Shown here piece by piece: positions 17,820 through 27,363 of a stretch of DNA of 64,000 bases (its first letter is position 1; each line of letters begins with the position of its first letter). Source of the stretch: CALGDE01 sp964655355. GTDB taxonomy: Bacteria > Cyanobacteriota > Cyanobacteriia > CACIAM-69d. The stretch lies in NCBI GenBank assembly GCA_964655355.1, contig CAZZMD010000003.1:1-64000 (forward strand). The letters run 5' to 3'. The translations under genes and the position numbers were made by a program. The notes under the pieces were generated by a model. The model had not been told where the DNA came from and did no database searches. It worked only from the letters and a program-made list of their open reading frames with translations.

Positions 17820-19108
17820 AAGTCGACGTGGGGAATACTGGCACCTTTATTCCACTCTTTAACGACACCACCCTCGCTTTTACCACAGAGACCCCTACCA
17901 TTGACCTTAGCGGTCTAATGACGGGGGTTACCGCTGCTACCTTTCGGCTGCTTGGATTTAACCAAACAGTAGACAGTATTTTTGCGATGGCTGATACCGC
18001 TGCTTTGGGCAACAACTTCTTGCGTCTGAATGGAGATCTCACTCCTACTGCCCCCCCAGCAGCCACAACCACCCCCACCCCAGACCCGATCGCCGTCACC
18101 ACCATCACCGACTCCAACGGCAACCCCATCCCAGACGGCTCCATTCCCCCCGTAACCTTCGGACTCACCCCCGCCGGCACAGCTCCCACCCAAACCCTCA
18201 GGATCAGCAACACCAGCAGCACCCCTTTCCAACTCGGCGACCTGCAACTCCCCGAAGAATTCAGCATCGTCGGCAGCTTCCCCACCGAACTAGCCGCCAA
18301 CTCCAGCTTCCCCCTAACCCTCCAATTCAACCCTGACAGCAGCGGACTCCAGGGCGGCATCGTCGGCTTCCAAGTGGGCGATGAATTCTATAACTTCAAC
18401 ATCGAAGGCACCGGCGAACTCCCCGTCCCCTCTCTCACCGCCCCCGATGGCACCAACCCCGCCTTACCCGACCCCGCCATCAACGGCAGCGAAGACACCG
18501 ACGACCTCATCACCGGCACCACTGACGCCGATGCCATCCTCGGCTTTGGCGGCAACGACACCCTAGATGGAGCAGACGGCAACGATTTTCTGTTTGGTTG
18601 GTCTGGCGATGACAATATTACCGGAGGAGCCGGCGACGACTTTGCTCGCGGCGGCAGCGGCAACGATGTCCTCATTGGCGACACCGCCACCGTCAACGAA
18701 ACCGGCGGCAACGACACCCTAATCGGCGGCGCAGGCAATGACCTGTTATTGGGTCAAAAAGGCGATGATGTCCTATCAGGCGAAGCCGGCGACGACACCC
18801 TCAACGGCGGCATGGGCAATGATCTCTTGTTTGGCGGCGCAGGGAATGACATTATCGCCGGTGATTTAGGCGATGACATTCTTATTGGTAATGATGGCGT
18901 CGATACGTTTGTGGTGGGTCAGGGTAGTGATGTGATTCAAGACTTTTTGAATGGCACTGATTTGATTCAACTGCCCAGCGGCGTTGGCTTCAGCGATCTA
19001 ACCATTACGAATGATGCCGTTAACACCACCATCACCACCGCGGACAACAGCTTCACGGTGACCTTGGAGAATGTGATTAGTACCCTGACTGCTTCTAATT
19101 TCGTCTAG
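17669..19108 (+). CDS. RTX protein with choice-of-anchor-like domain, 3' part of a frameshifted gene
   Basis: As an isolated frame this is 479 residues, but its first dozen codons (MASEQFGC) lie in the wrong frame relative to the preceding ORF. Real homology seems to start at SAAAAGDFFSWTF. Domains: a beta-sandwich with SSTQPYDFTTLDIAYSGSAGG (10-130), a Pro/Thr linker, an ASH/choice-of-anchor-D-like module (QTLRISNTSSTPFQLGDLQL, 175-250), then about nine GGxGxDxL repeats (285-410) and a C-terminal RTX secretion-type tail. It is probably a type I exported surface or matrix protein binding Ca2+. It lies in the same direction as the two kinase genes but has its own spacer. Confidence 0.75.
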   Translation: MASEQFGCSAAAAGDFFSWTFSSTQPYDFTTLDIAYSGSAGGNGPQAIQIEVDVGNTGTFIPLFNDTTLAFTTETPTIDLSGLMTGVTAATFRLLGFNQTVDSIFAMADTAALGNNFLRLNGDLTPTAPPAATTTPTPDPIAVTTITDSNGNPIPDGSIPPVTFGLTPAGTAPTQTLRISNTSSTPFQLGDLQLPEEFSIVGSFPTELAANSSFPLTLQFNPDSSGLQGGIVGFQVGDEFYNFNIEGTGELPVPSLTAPDGTNPALPDPAINGSEDTDDLITGTTDADAILGFGGNDTLDGADGNDFLFGWSGDDNITGGAGDDFARGGSGNDVLIGDTATVNETGGNDTLIGGAGNDLLLGQKGDDVLSGEAGDDTLNGGMGNDLLFGGAGNDIIAGDLGDDILIGNDGVDTFVVGQGSDVIQDFLNGTDLIQLPSGVGFSDLTITNDAVNTTITTADNSFTVTLENVISTLTASNFV

Positions 19109-19440
19109 GGATTTTCGTTTTGGGATTTTTCGTGTAAGGGGCGATCGCACTCTCATCCGGAATTGATGACACATTCCCCATTCACCACAGAGGGTGATGC
19201 TGTCCTCTGGGCTGATCCTGGGCATCCTGGGTTAGAGCTGATCACAACCGTTAAGTGGACTATCAATCTCCAACCTAGCCATTCAAGTTCCAACCATTCA
19301 AATTTACGTCAGTTCTAATCGTCTGATTGTGTCAACTCAGTTACACTCTTTTGACGTAATTGTTGACATGATTAGTTGGGTGTATTTCTGGCTGGTTACG
19401 CGCATCAATACCACAACTATTATTTCAATCAGCGCCCGCT
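19109..19440. other. Spacer before the NCS1-kinase fusion
   Basis: About 330 bases without a gene. GGGATTTTCGT (from 19109) is repeated as GGGATTTTTCGT right after the preceding stop. TTGACG and TTGACA hexamers near 19355 and 19365 could be -35 elements, but I cannot pair them with a convincing -10. Confidence 0.4.
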
Positions 19441-22400
19441 ATGGACTCTAGCGTCTCCCGTCACTCCAGTGCTCCCTTCCGGCAAACTGTTGTTAAGGAG
19501 CGCCGTGACTATAACCAATGGGTAGCGGATGAGACCCTTGAAGATTATTCACTACGCTATGCACCGAATGCCTTTCGTAAGTGGCCGGAGTGGTTGCTGG
19601 CAAATACGGCGCTAGGGGGGATTTCATTTTTAGCCCTGGAAGCGATTGGGGCATCGTTGACCATTACCTACGGCTTCACAAACGCATTTTGGGCGATCGT
19701 TGTTGTTGGTATCGTCATTTTCTTGGCGGCGTTGCCCATTACCTATTATTCCGCCAAATACAATATTGATATGGATTTGCTGACCCGGGGGGCTGGGTTT
19801 GGCTACATTGGCTCAACGATTACATCGCTTATTTATGCCTCTTTTACGTTTATTTTCTTTGCCCTTGAGGCGGCGATCCTATCCCAAGCTTTAGATCTAT
19901 ATTTTAATTTGCCATTGTGGTTGGGATATATCCTAAGCTCAGTTGTTATTATCCCACTGGTGTTTTACGGCGTCACAGCTATCAATCGCTTACAGCTATT
20001 GACCCAACCAATTTGGCTGGTTTTGATGGTGGTTCCTTATGTTTTTGTGATGATTAAGGAGCCGGATGCCCTCAGTAATTTAATTCATTTTCCCGGCCAC
20101 TTATCCCAGGGGAATGGGTTTAATCCGTTGCTGTTTGGTATGGCCGCGACGGTTAGTTTTTCGTTGATTGCTCAGATTGGAGAACAGGTTGATTATTTAA
20201 GGTTTTTGCCGGATCTGAAACCCGAGAATAAAGGACGTTGGTGGACGGCAATGCTGACGGCGGGACCGGGATGGGTGCTGCTTGGGGTGGCGAAGCAGTT
20301 AGGAGGAGCGTTTCTGGCATCCTTGGCGATTAATCATGGGGTTTCGATCGCCCACGCAAAAGAACCGGTGCAAATGTATCTGGTCGGGTTTATGGATGTG
20401 TTCTCCAATCCAGTCACGGCCTTGACGGTGAGCTTTATTTTCGTGGTGGTGTCCCAGATCAAGATCAATGTGACCAATGCCTATGCGGGGTCCTTAGCCT
20501 GGTCGAATTTCTTTTCACGGTTAACCCATACCCATCCCGGGCGGGTGGTGTGGCTCGTTTTTAATGTTTTGATTGCTTTGGTGTTGATGGAGTGCGGGGT
20601 GTTTGAAACCCTGGAAGCGGTGCTGGGGCTCTATTCCAATGTGGCGATCGCTTGGGTGGGGGCGATCGTCGCTGATTTGATCGTGAATAAACCTCTGGGG
20701 CTCAGTCCGTCCTATATCGAATTCAAACGGGCCTATCTCTACAACCTCAACCCGGTTGGCGTGGGCGCAACGGCGATCGCATCCTTGGTTTCGATTCTGG
20801 CGTTTCTCAATGTTTTTGGCCCTTATCCCCAAGCCTATTCATCTTTTATTGCCCTGGGACTCGCCTTTGTCCTGGCTCCGCTGATTGCTTGGCTCACCCA
20901 AGGAGAGTATTATCTCGCCCGCGACAATGGGTTGCAGTCTGGGATAGCCGATGCATCGACCCCAACGATTCTCACCTGCATTGTCTGTGAGAACGAGTAT
21001 GAGTCCTCTGATATGGCCTACTGTCCGGTCTACGACGGCCACATCTGTTCCCTATGCTGCACCCTCGATACTCACTGTCATGATCGGTGTAAGAAAGGTG
21101 ATCCCGCACCCCTGAGCACCATTAATCGCGAGCTTCTGGCCGCAGAGCCCCTTAGCGCGATCGCCCAGAACAACCCCATTGGGTCGATTGGGGCTACTGG
21201 ACCTATCGGGGCTGAGGATGGGGACACGGTCAACCTATTCGATTCCATGGCCCGTATCGTGCTACAGGGGAAGTTGTCTCCTAAACTCGGGGCTCGGATA
21301 TTAGGATTTGCCTCGACCTTTACGGCAATTTTTGGGACAACCGTTATCACCGTTGGGCTCGTGTACTACTTCTCCGTGATTGGGGGAGAGGTCCGAGATC
21401 CAGAGTTGAATGCTTGGGTTGGTAAGGTTTTTGCCATACTCTGTGCCTTCCTGGGGTTGGTGGCGGCGGCGGCGTCATGGTGGCTGGTCTTGAGCGAAGA
21501 AAGCCGCGCGCTATTGGAAGAAGAGCTGGACGAACAAAATGGACAGTTGCAAAATGAGGTTCAGGAGCGGCGTAATGCTGAGTTACAGCTCCAAAAACTG
21601 ATGCAGGATTTGGAAACCCGGGTTCAGGAGCGGACCGCTGAACTCTCGTTGACGCTACAAACTCTGCAGCAAACCCAAACCCAACTGGTACAGACTGAAA
21701 AAATGTCGAGCCTGGGGCAGTTGGTCGCGGGTGTTGCCCATGAAATCAATAATCCCATTAACTTCATTTACGGTAATTTAGACCCCGCCAAGGAGTATCT
21801 CAAGGGTCTGCTTCAATTGCTCCACGCCTATGAAGCGGCATTTCCCTCCCCTCCCGAACATATTGAGGCGTTACGGGAGGACATTGAGGTGGATTTCCTA
21901 CAGGAAGATTTACCGAAGTTATTGACATCGATGGCGACGGGAACGGATCGCATTCGCGAGATTGTTCAATCCCTACGGGTTTTTTCTCGGTTGGATGAGG
22001 CTGAGTTGAAGGCGGTGAATCTGCATGAATGCCTGGATAGTACGTTGACAATCCTTGCCCATCGTTTCCAGAAGCGGGGTGGAGGCGTGGGGGTTAAAGT
22101 CGTCCGGAATTATGGTGAACTGCCTCCCGTTGAGTGTCTGGCGGGGCAGCTTAATCAGGTGTTTATGAATCTGTTGGCCAATGCTGTGGATGCGATCGAA
22201 GAGCGTATTGCGGCGATCGCAGAATCACAGCGCAAGAGCATGCCCAAAGCGGTGACTATCTGCACCAGCCAGTTATCCGAGGGTTGGATACAGATTGCCA
22301 TTTCGGATACGGGTGCTGGCATTTCGAAGGACAATTTAGAGCGATTATTTGACGCATTTTTTACCACCAAAGAGGTGGGAAAGGGAACAGGTCTTGGCCT

Positions 22401-22524
22401 ATCCATTAGCTATCAAATTATTGTTGAGAAACACCAAGGTCGTCTACGGTGCGAATCTGAAGTGGGCAGCGGTACAACTTTCTTTATAGAGCTACCGATC
22501 CATAGCTACACCACCGCGACATAG
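19441..22524 (+). CDS. NCS1-permease-like sensor fused to a histidine kinase
   Basis: A 1027-residue protein. Residues 1-480 look like a complete NCS1 nucleobase/cation symporter: YNQWVADETLEDYSLRYAP, then about 12 membrane helices including ITYYSAKYNIDMDLLTRGAG. Residues 509-552 form a Cys/His-rich module (CIVCENEYES...CPVYDGHICSLCCTL) that could bind metal. Two further membrane helices (about 620-640 and 664-685) lead to a coiled coil and a kinase core: H767 in GVAHEINNPIN, the N-box LLANAVDAI, DTGAGI and GTGLGLSIS. Likely role: sense a nucleobase-like solute or its flux and signal to an unlinked regulator. No REC domain is attached. The cyclase gene follows 321 bases later. Confidence 0.88.
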   Translation: MDSSVSRHSSAPFRQTVVKERRDYNQWVADETLEDYSLRYAPNAFRKWPEWLLANTALGGISFLALEAIGASLTITYGFTNAFWAIVVVGIVIFLAALPITYYSAKYNIDMDLLTRGAGFGYIGSTITSLIYASFTFIFFALEAAILSQALDLYFNLPLWLGYILSSVVIIPLVFYGVTAINRLQLLTQPIWLVLMVVPYVFVMIKEPDALSNLIHFPGHLSQGNGFNPLLFGMAATVSFSLIAQIGEQVDYLRFLPDLKPENKGRWWTAMLTAGPGWVLLGVAKQLGGAFLASLAINHGVSIAHAKEPVQMYLVGFMDVFSNPVTALTVSFIFVVVSQIKINVTNAYAGSLAWSNFFSRLTHTHPGRVVWLVFNVLIALVLMECGVFETLEAVLGLYSNVAIAWVGAIVADLIVNKPLGLSPSYIEFKRAYLYNLNPVGVGATAIASLVSILAFLNVFGPYPQAYSSFIALGLAFVLAPLIAWLTQGEYYLARDNGLQSGIADASTPTILTCIVCENEYESSDMAYCPVYDGHICSLCCTLDTHCHDRCKKGDPAPLSTINRELLAAEPLSAIAQNNPIGSIGATGPIGAEDGDTVNLFDSMARIVLQGKLSPKLGARILGFASTFTAIFGTTVITVGLVYYFSVIGGEVRDPELNAWVGKVFAILCAFLGLVAAAASWWLVLSEESRALLEEELDEQNGQLQNEVQERRNAELQLQKLMQDLETRVQERTAELSLTLQTLQQTQTQLVQTEKMSSLGQLVAGVAHEINNPINFIYGNLDPAKEYLKGLLQLLHAYEAAFPSPPEHIEALREDIEVDFLQEDLPKLLTSMATGTDRIREIVQSLRVFSRLDEAELKAVNLHECLDSTLTILAHRFQKRGGGVGVKVVRNYGELPPVECLAGQLNQVFMNLLANAVDAIEERIAAIAESQRKSMPKAVTICTSQLSEGWIQIAISDTGAGISKDNLERLFDAFFTTKEVGKGTGLGLSISYQIIVEKHQGRLRCESEVGSGTTFFIELPIHSYTTAT

Positions 22525-22845
22525 GAGATGTCCCTAGGCATCAGACTTAAGCACTCGGGCATCGAAGCGGTAGGGTAGGTGCCGGACAACCGTCTGGCAC
22601 TCTGAGTCTTATCCCGTACTCGCGTTAAATCCCCCCCCGGGGCGATCGCCCAGAAAGATGCATAGTATGGGCTCCCCAACGACTATCTTTTTACAGGCCT
22701 TTGGCAGGACCATCACCGCTGATCCCGGTCCCGACCTACACTAGAGATTGGGTGCACTGTGGAACGGTTGAATAATTTGCAAATTTACAACTTACGCCGA
22801 TTTGATAAGGCGATTTGAAATGTCCGAACTGAGGGTGAAACGTTG
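22525..22845. other. Spacer with a hairpin after the NCS1-kinase
   Basis: GTGCCGGAC (22579-22587) pairs with GTCTGGCAC (22592-22600), with one G-U wobble and a 4-base loop. No T-run follows, so termination is uncertain. No gene is visible. Confidence 0.45.
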
Positions 22846-24117
22846 ATGGATCTATCCTCACCGACTAACCAACCGAGTGTCACCAATAGAACCTCCAGCG
22901 GCACCATGCTCTACGCTTGCCCGATCCCCCGCCCCTTCCCGGTTCCCCCCAATGAAAAGGAACGTCAGGCGGACCTGGATCGATACCTGCGCTTTGGACG
23001 CTTGCCGGAAGAAGCCCTCAGCGATATCACGGCGATCGTCGCGGAGGTCTGCGACACCCCCATCGCCTTCGTCAGTTTGCTGTCCGATGACGTTCAGTTG
23101 CTGCCGGCGGAAGTGGGGCTCAATGCGCCCCAAGTGCCCCGTACGGGTAGTTTTTGCAGCCATACCATCTTGACGCCCGAGGACGTTCTTATCGTCCCGG
23201 ATGCCACGCTGGATCCGCGTTTCGTTGAGAGTCCTTTTGTCACTGGGGAGCCCTATATCCGCTTTTATGCGGGGGCTCCGTTGGTGACCCCTCGGGGATT
23301 TCCCCTAGGCTCGCTCTGTGCTGTGGATCAGGTGCCTCGCAATATTCGCCCGGATCAAATAAAAACCCTGACGAAGCTTGCTCGCCAGGTGATGGCTCAG
23401 ATGGAATTACACCTGAAGGTCCATGAGCTGGAGGATGAAATCCGGCAGCGGGAGCAGATGGAGCGGGCATTGCGGGAGGAAAAGTACAAATCAGAACAGC
23501 TGGTGTTGAATATTTTGCCGAAGGCGATCGCCGAGCAATTGAAATACACACCGGGGGCGATCGCTGAGCGGTTTGATGATGTCAGCATTTTATTTGCCGA
23601 CCTGGTGGATTTTACGCCCCTGGCGGGGACGATGCCGCCGGTGGAGCTGGTGGGGTTGTTGAATGAAATTGTGTCGGGATTTGATGAATTGGTAGAGCAG
23701 CACGGGCTGGAAAAAATCAAAACCATTGGGGACGGCTATATGGCGGTCGGAGGGCTGCCCCATCCCTCTGATGACCATCCCCAGGCGATCGCTTGTTTGG
23801 CGATCGAGATGCAGCATAGTATTCGCCGGTTTGCGGCCCGCCGTGGGTTAAACCTGAGCCTGCGCATTGGCATTAATACGGGACCGGTGGTGGCGGGTAC
23901 GATCGGCCGGGTGAAGTATGCCTATGACCTATGGGGGGATGCGGTGAATGTGGCGAGCCGGATGGAGTCGAACGGCGACACCGATAAAATCCACATCAGT
24001 GAAAATACTTATGAGCGGATCAAGGATACCCATCCATGTGTGTCGCGGGGGGCAATTCCCATTAAGGGCAAAGGGCACCTTAATACCTACTGGCTGGATT
24101 GCTCTGTCTGTCCCTAG
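22846..24117 (+). CDS. GAF domain-adenylate cyclase
   Basis: The start is ATG 22846, with GAGGGTG upstream; the TTG at 22843 is one codon earlier. The 423-residue soluble protein has a GAF domain at residues 45-180 (FVSLLSDDVQLL, TGSFCSHTIL, RFYAGAPLVTPRGFPLGSLC), a coiled-coil linker with EILPK-like NILPKAIAEQLK, and a class III cyclase at residues 240-420. Metal-binding Asp residues are in FADLVDFT and GDGYMAVGG. Lys in EKIKTIGD and Asp in YDLWGD select ATP, and VNVASRM supplies the transition-state Asn and Arg. It should make cAMP in response to the GAF ligand, which is unknown. Confidence 0.9.
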   Translation: MDLSSPTNQPSVTNRTSSGTMLYACPIPRPFPVPPNEKERQADLDRYLRFGRLPEEALSDITAIVAEVCDTPIAFVSLLSDDVQLLPAEVGLNAPQVPRTGSFCSHTILTPEDVLIVPDATLDPRFVESPFVTGEPYIRFYAGAPLVTPRGFPLGSLCAVDQVPRNIRPDQIKTLTKLARQVMAQMELHLKVHELEDEIRQREQMERALREEKYKSEQLVLNILPKAIAEQLKYTPGAIAERFDDVSILFADLVDFTPLAGTMPPVELVGLLNEIVSGFDELVEQHGLEKIKTIGDGYMAVGGLPHPSDDHPQAIACLAIEMQHSIRRFAARRGLNLSLRIGINTGPVVAGTIGRVKYAYDLWGDAVNVASRMESNGDTDKIHISENTYERIKDTHPCVSRGAIPIKGKGHLNTYWLDCSVCP

Positions 24118-24152
24118 GGTTTTGTTATCTCACAGCTTATCGGAGTTCGATG

Positions 24153-27100
24153 CTATAGCAATTGGATGACGCCGCGATCGCCATCGAGCTGGACCCGCTG
24201 GCCGGTGCGCAGTCGTCGGGTGGCATCGGCCACATTCATCACCGACGGAATGCCATATTCCCGCGCCACGATCGCCCCGTGGGAAAGTTGTCCTCCAACC
24301 TCACACACCAATCCCCCGGCCTGGGCCAGGAGCGGTGCCCAAGCCGAGTCTGTGTAGGGCACCACCAAAATTGTGTCGCGATTGATGGTGACGGTACCCC
24401 GCAGCTTATCCAAGATCAGCACTTCTCCCTGGACGGTGCCGGTGCTGCTGCCGATGCCGATGAGTCGGTCGGCGGTGGTAACCAGGGATTCGGTCACGGG
24501 GTAGGGGGGAGCGGTGTTGCCATAGACCAGGGGGGCGGCACCATGTTGGCAATCTTCCTGAAAAGCGCCATGGCGATCGCGGATATGGCCTTTCAAATCT
24601 TGGGGTTGGTCAGGGGACTCCTGGGCAATGGATTGCACCTCATCCCAGGTGAGCATAAAAATATCGTCGGCCGTATTAATGCGCCCCTGGTGCTGCCATT
24701 GTTGGGCGATCGCCATCATATGCCACCGCAGTTCTGCCAATAGCTGGCTGTAGACCGTCGTTACCCGTCCCCGGAGCTGCACCCGCTTTTGCAAGGATTT
24801 TGGGGCGGATTTGTTCGTTTCTGTCTTGGTGGGGGCGGGATTTCGCACAAAGTTTAGCAGGGCACTTTGGGGCGCGCTGGGATCCTCAATCCAGGTGGCA
24901 ACGGCAATGTCGGTGCCCACATCACTGAGATAGCCATAGCGATCTAAGAACCGGTCAAAATCTTTGACAAGCGCCGTCCCCGTTGGTGTTTCCGCCAGGG
25001 CTTCAAATAGGGCTTCACCGGAATCAATATTGTCTAAGGTTTTTGAGTCATGGGTTTGGAGGTGCTGATGGATGCGATCGCCCAGGTCTTCCAAATATTT
25101 CGCCGATGCAATTTCTGGGGTATCCCCCGTATCTAATTGAGTTGACGCCACGCGACGAATTTTTTGCCGCACTGCCACACTTAACGGAGCCAGGATGCTG
25201 TAGTAGGTGGCTTTTTCCAGAAGCTCCAGGATGGTGCCGATACGCTTAATAAGCTGGGGCACAGTCAATGTCGGATGGGCGGGATCTTGCTTCAGGACCG
25301 GGTGCGATCGCAATTTTTCTAGCCCGGGGGTGAAATGGTAGCGATCATCTTGCAAAAAGTCTTTGATAAGCTGCCACTCCCGCCCCACCAGCCGCAATAG
25401 CCCTGGAATTGCCCGCACCATAGCCGCCACGGGGACTTTCCCTGGCTTGCCCCCCTGGGTCAGAAAGGTCAAGCTATCGGGGGGTAATCCCGCTCGCCCA
25501 AATAATTCACTCAGCAGCGTCACATTGAAGTAGGCGCGGCTATGGTGCAGGGTTGCCGTTTGCAGAAAATCAATCTCTGGCGTTTCCCCCAGCACCACTT
25601 GAAATAAATCCCCCCAAACGCCGCAGGTCAGGGGACGATTGATGGACCAAGTCAGGGGACGAATATTGCCGGGGATCACCTCCGCCGCAATCTTGCGCGT
25701 CCAAATCGGCAATAGGGTCGTCACCGGTCGCGCTTGCAAAATCCATAGGCGATCGCCATCAAAGGTCCATTCAATATCCTGGGGAATGCCGCCAAAACGT
25801 TGTTCAATTTCTCGCGCTAAACAGGCGACCTCCTGCACCAACCATAGGGGGACATTGCCATCGCCGCCGAAGGTTTCGATGGGGGTGGTAACAGTGGTCG
25901 GCTGGGTTAGGTCAAACTGAAACACCGGAGAGGTTTTTGTGGTGTCGGAATTATTGGGGGCATTGTTGTCGTCCATTTTTTCTGACGTTTCTAATCCCCA
26001 GCTCTGTCGCCAGGCCTGCAAACTGTCCGTCGTTACCTGCGCCCGATAGGATTCCGGCGTCACCCGTCCCGACACCACCCGCGACGCATTCCCCGGCAAC
26101 GCCTCCACCATCACCCCATCGCCAGTGCGCCCGACGGGATCCCGACTAAACGCCACCCCGGAAAAGACCCCTTCAACCTGGGGCTGTACCAGCACCGCCA
26201 TCGGTGCGGCCTCCAGCCCCAAATCCTCCCGATATTGCCGCGCGGCTGGGGCATCGTAGGAATCAAACACCTGGGCGATCGCCCCCACCAACTCCTCCGA
26301 CGTGCGCACATTGCCGATGGACGCATACATCCCCGCCGCCGAAGCCCGTTCACCGTCCTCTCCAACGGCGGACGATCGCGCAATTAATGCCGGGTCAAAT
26401 TCCTGCCGTAGGTCTGGTCCAATGGCGCTTTTAATCAAACAGCCCACGGAGCCATCATTGGGGCCTTCATCATCCCGTCCCGACCAATAGGCGGCCAACA
26501 GCATCGGATCATCGCCGGGATGCAAGATCCAACCCGCCGGTACGGGATATCCCCATCGCCGGAGCTGGGATAGGGTCGCCGCTTTGCCGCCGACCTGGCT
26601 GGCATCCAAATCATCATCCAAACTTTTGACCGCGCGATCGCCCCGAAAAAATCGAAACATTCCCTTAGACTCCGCTTTGGCACCCGCTTCCGACAATTCC
26701 AAATCATCCGGGATCTGCTGATAAATAAAACCCAACAGTCCACACAGGGCGATCGCCATTCCAAAATGGGTCGTTGTCCCCTGGGGCAGCGCAATGATGG
26801 TCAGGGGATAGATGATCAACACCAAAAACTTACTTTGCTGGCGATCGCGAACAATGGCCCAGCCGATCAAGCTTAAAAACCAGGTGATGGCGGCACTGAT
26901 GGGATCGTGAACCATCGCCCCCCAGGTCACATTCGTCGTTCCTGCGCCGCCGCCGACCCAATAGCGCCCCATCACCAGCGCCGTCAAACTTAAAAGCTCC
27001 CACGGCGAGCCGGCGGGGAAAAATTGCCGCGCTAACAATACCGCCGCTACCCCCTTCAGGGCCTCCGCCAAGGCCGACAGCCCGCCCACCCATTTGCCGC

Positions 27101-27266
27101 CGTGGTAAAACGCCGCCGACACACTCACATTGCCCGTGCCCACCTTGCGCAGATCAATCCCAACCAAAGCACGCACTATCCAGCGAATAATTGGCAAGGC
27201 TCCCAATGTGGGAGACAGGGTTAGCAACAACAAAACGCCCCAGGTTTGGTCCAGGGTTAGAGCCAT
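24153..27266 (-). CDS. Fusion of a PlsY-like membrane domain with a PEP-synthase/rifampin-phosphotransferase-like module
   Basis: A 1037-residue protein. Residues 1-205 are a multi-helix domain like PlsY (glycerol-3-phosphate acyltransferase), with DLRKVGTGNVSVSA, EALKGVAAVL and GRYWVGGGAGTTNVTWG. These are degenerate versions of the GSGNxGATN, DxxKG and GGKG motifs. Residues 225-500 are an ATP-grasp PPDK_N domain (VGGKAATLSQLRRWG, ARSSAVGEDGERASAAGM, FSRDPVG). After a long helical region, the C-terminus is a phosphohistidine swivel domain with H996 in GGQLSHGAIVARE. The PEP-binding TIM barrel is absent, as in rifampin phosphotransferase. The product is probably a membrane-bound phosphotransfer enzyme tied to lipid or another small substrate. 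Confidence 0.82.
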   Translation of the reverse strand: MALTLDQTWGVLLLLTLSPTLGALPIIRWIVRALVGIDLRKVGTGNVSVSAAFYHGGKWVGGLSALAEALKGVAAVLLARQFFPAGSPWELLSLTALVMGRYWVGGGAGTTNVTWGAMVHDPISAAITWFLSLIGWAIVRDRQQSKFLVLIIYPLTIIALPQGTTTHFGMAIALCGLLGFIYQQIPDDLELSEAGAKAESKGMFRFFRGDRAVKSLDDDLDASQVGGKAATLSQLRRWGYPVPAGWILHPGDDPMLLAAYWSGRDDEGPNDGSVGCLIKSAIGPDLRQEFDPALIARSSAVGEDGERASAAGMYASIGNVRTSEELVGAIAQVFDSYDAPAARQYREDLGLEAAPMAVLVQPQVEGVFSGVAFSRDPVGRTGDGVMVEALPGNASRVVSGRVTPESYRAQVTTDSLQAWRQSWGLETSEKMDDNNAPNNSDTTKTSPVFQFDLTQPTTVTTPIETFGGDGNVPLWLVQEVACLAREIEQRFGGIPQDIEWTFDGDRLWILQARPVTTLLPIWTRKIAAEVIPGNIRPLTWSINRPLTCGVWGDLFQVVLGETPEIDFLQTATLHHSRAYFNVTLLSELFGRAGLPPDSLTFLTQGGKPGKVPVAAMVRAIPGLLRLVGREWQLIKDFLQDDRYHFTPGLEKLRSHPVLKQDPAHPTLTVPQLIKRIGTILELLEKATYYSILAPLSVAVRQKIRRVASTQLDTGDTPEIASAKYLEDLGDRIHQHLQTHDSKTLDNIDSGEALFEALAETPTGTALVKDFDRFLDRYGYLSDVGTDIAVATWIEDPSAPQSALLNFVRNPAPTKTETNKSAPKSLQKRVQLRGRVTTVYSQLLAELRWHMMAIAQQWQHQGRINTADDIFMLTWDEVQSIAQESPDQPQDLKGHIRDRHGAFQEDCQHGAAPLVYGNTAPPYPVTESLVTTADRLIGIGSSTGTVQGEVLILDKLRGTVTINRDTILVVPYTDSAWAPLLAQAGGLVCEVGGQLSHGAIVAREYGIPSVMNVADATRRLRTGQRVQLDGDRGVIQLL

Positions 27267-27327
27267 AGTCGAGCCATTGTTCAGGGTGTTTTGAATATTC
27301 TAGAAAAAACGGGAGGTGGCACGGGAG

Positions 27328-27363
27328 AGTTATGCCAAAAGTTATGTCAAAAGTTACGCCATG
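27328..27363. repeat. 12-bp triplicate spanning a stop codon
   Basis: AGTTATGCCAAA, AGTTATGTCAAA and AGTTACGCCATG follow one another at 27328-27363. The third copy contains the stop codon of the minus-strand membrane-protein gene (complement of 27354-27356), and earlier copies repeat the same triplet. Confidence 0.8.

Noticed and set aside
18381..18738. Frames opposite or beside the RTX repeats rich in Pro/Ser/Ala
   Set aside because: They are frame shadows of glycine-aspartate repeats.
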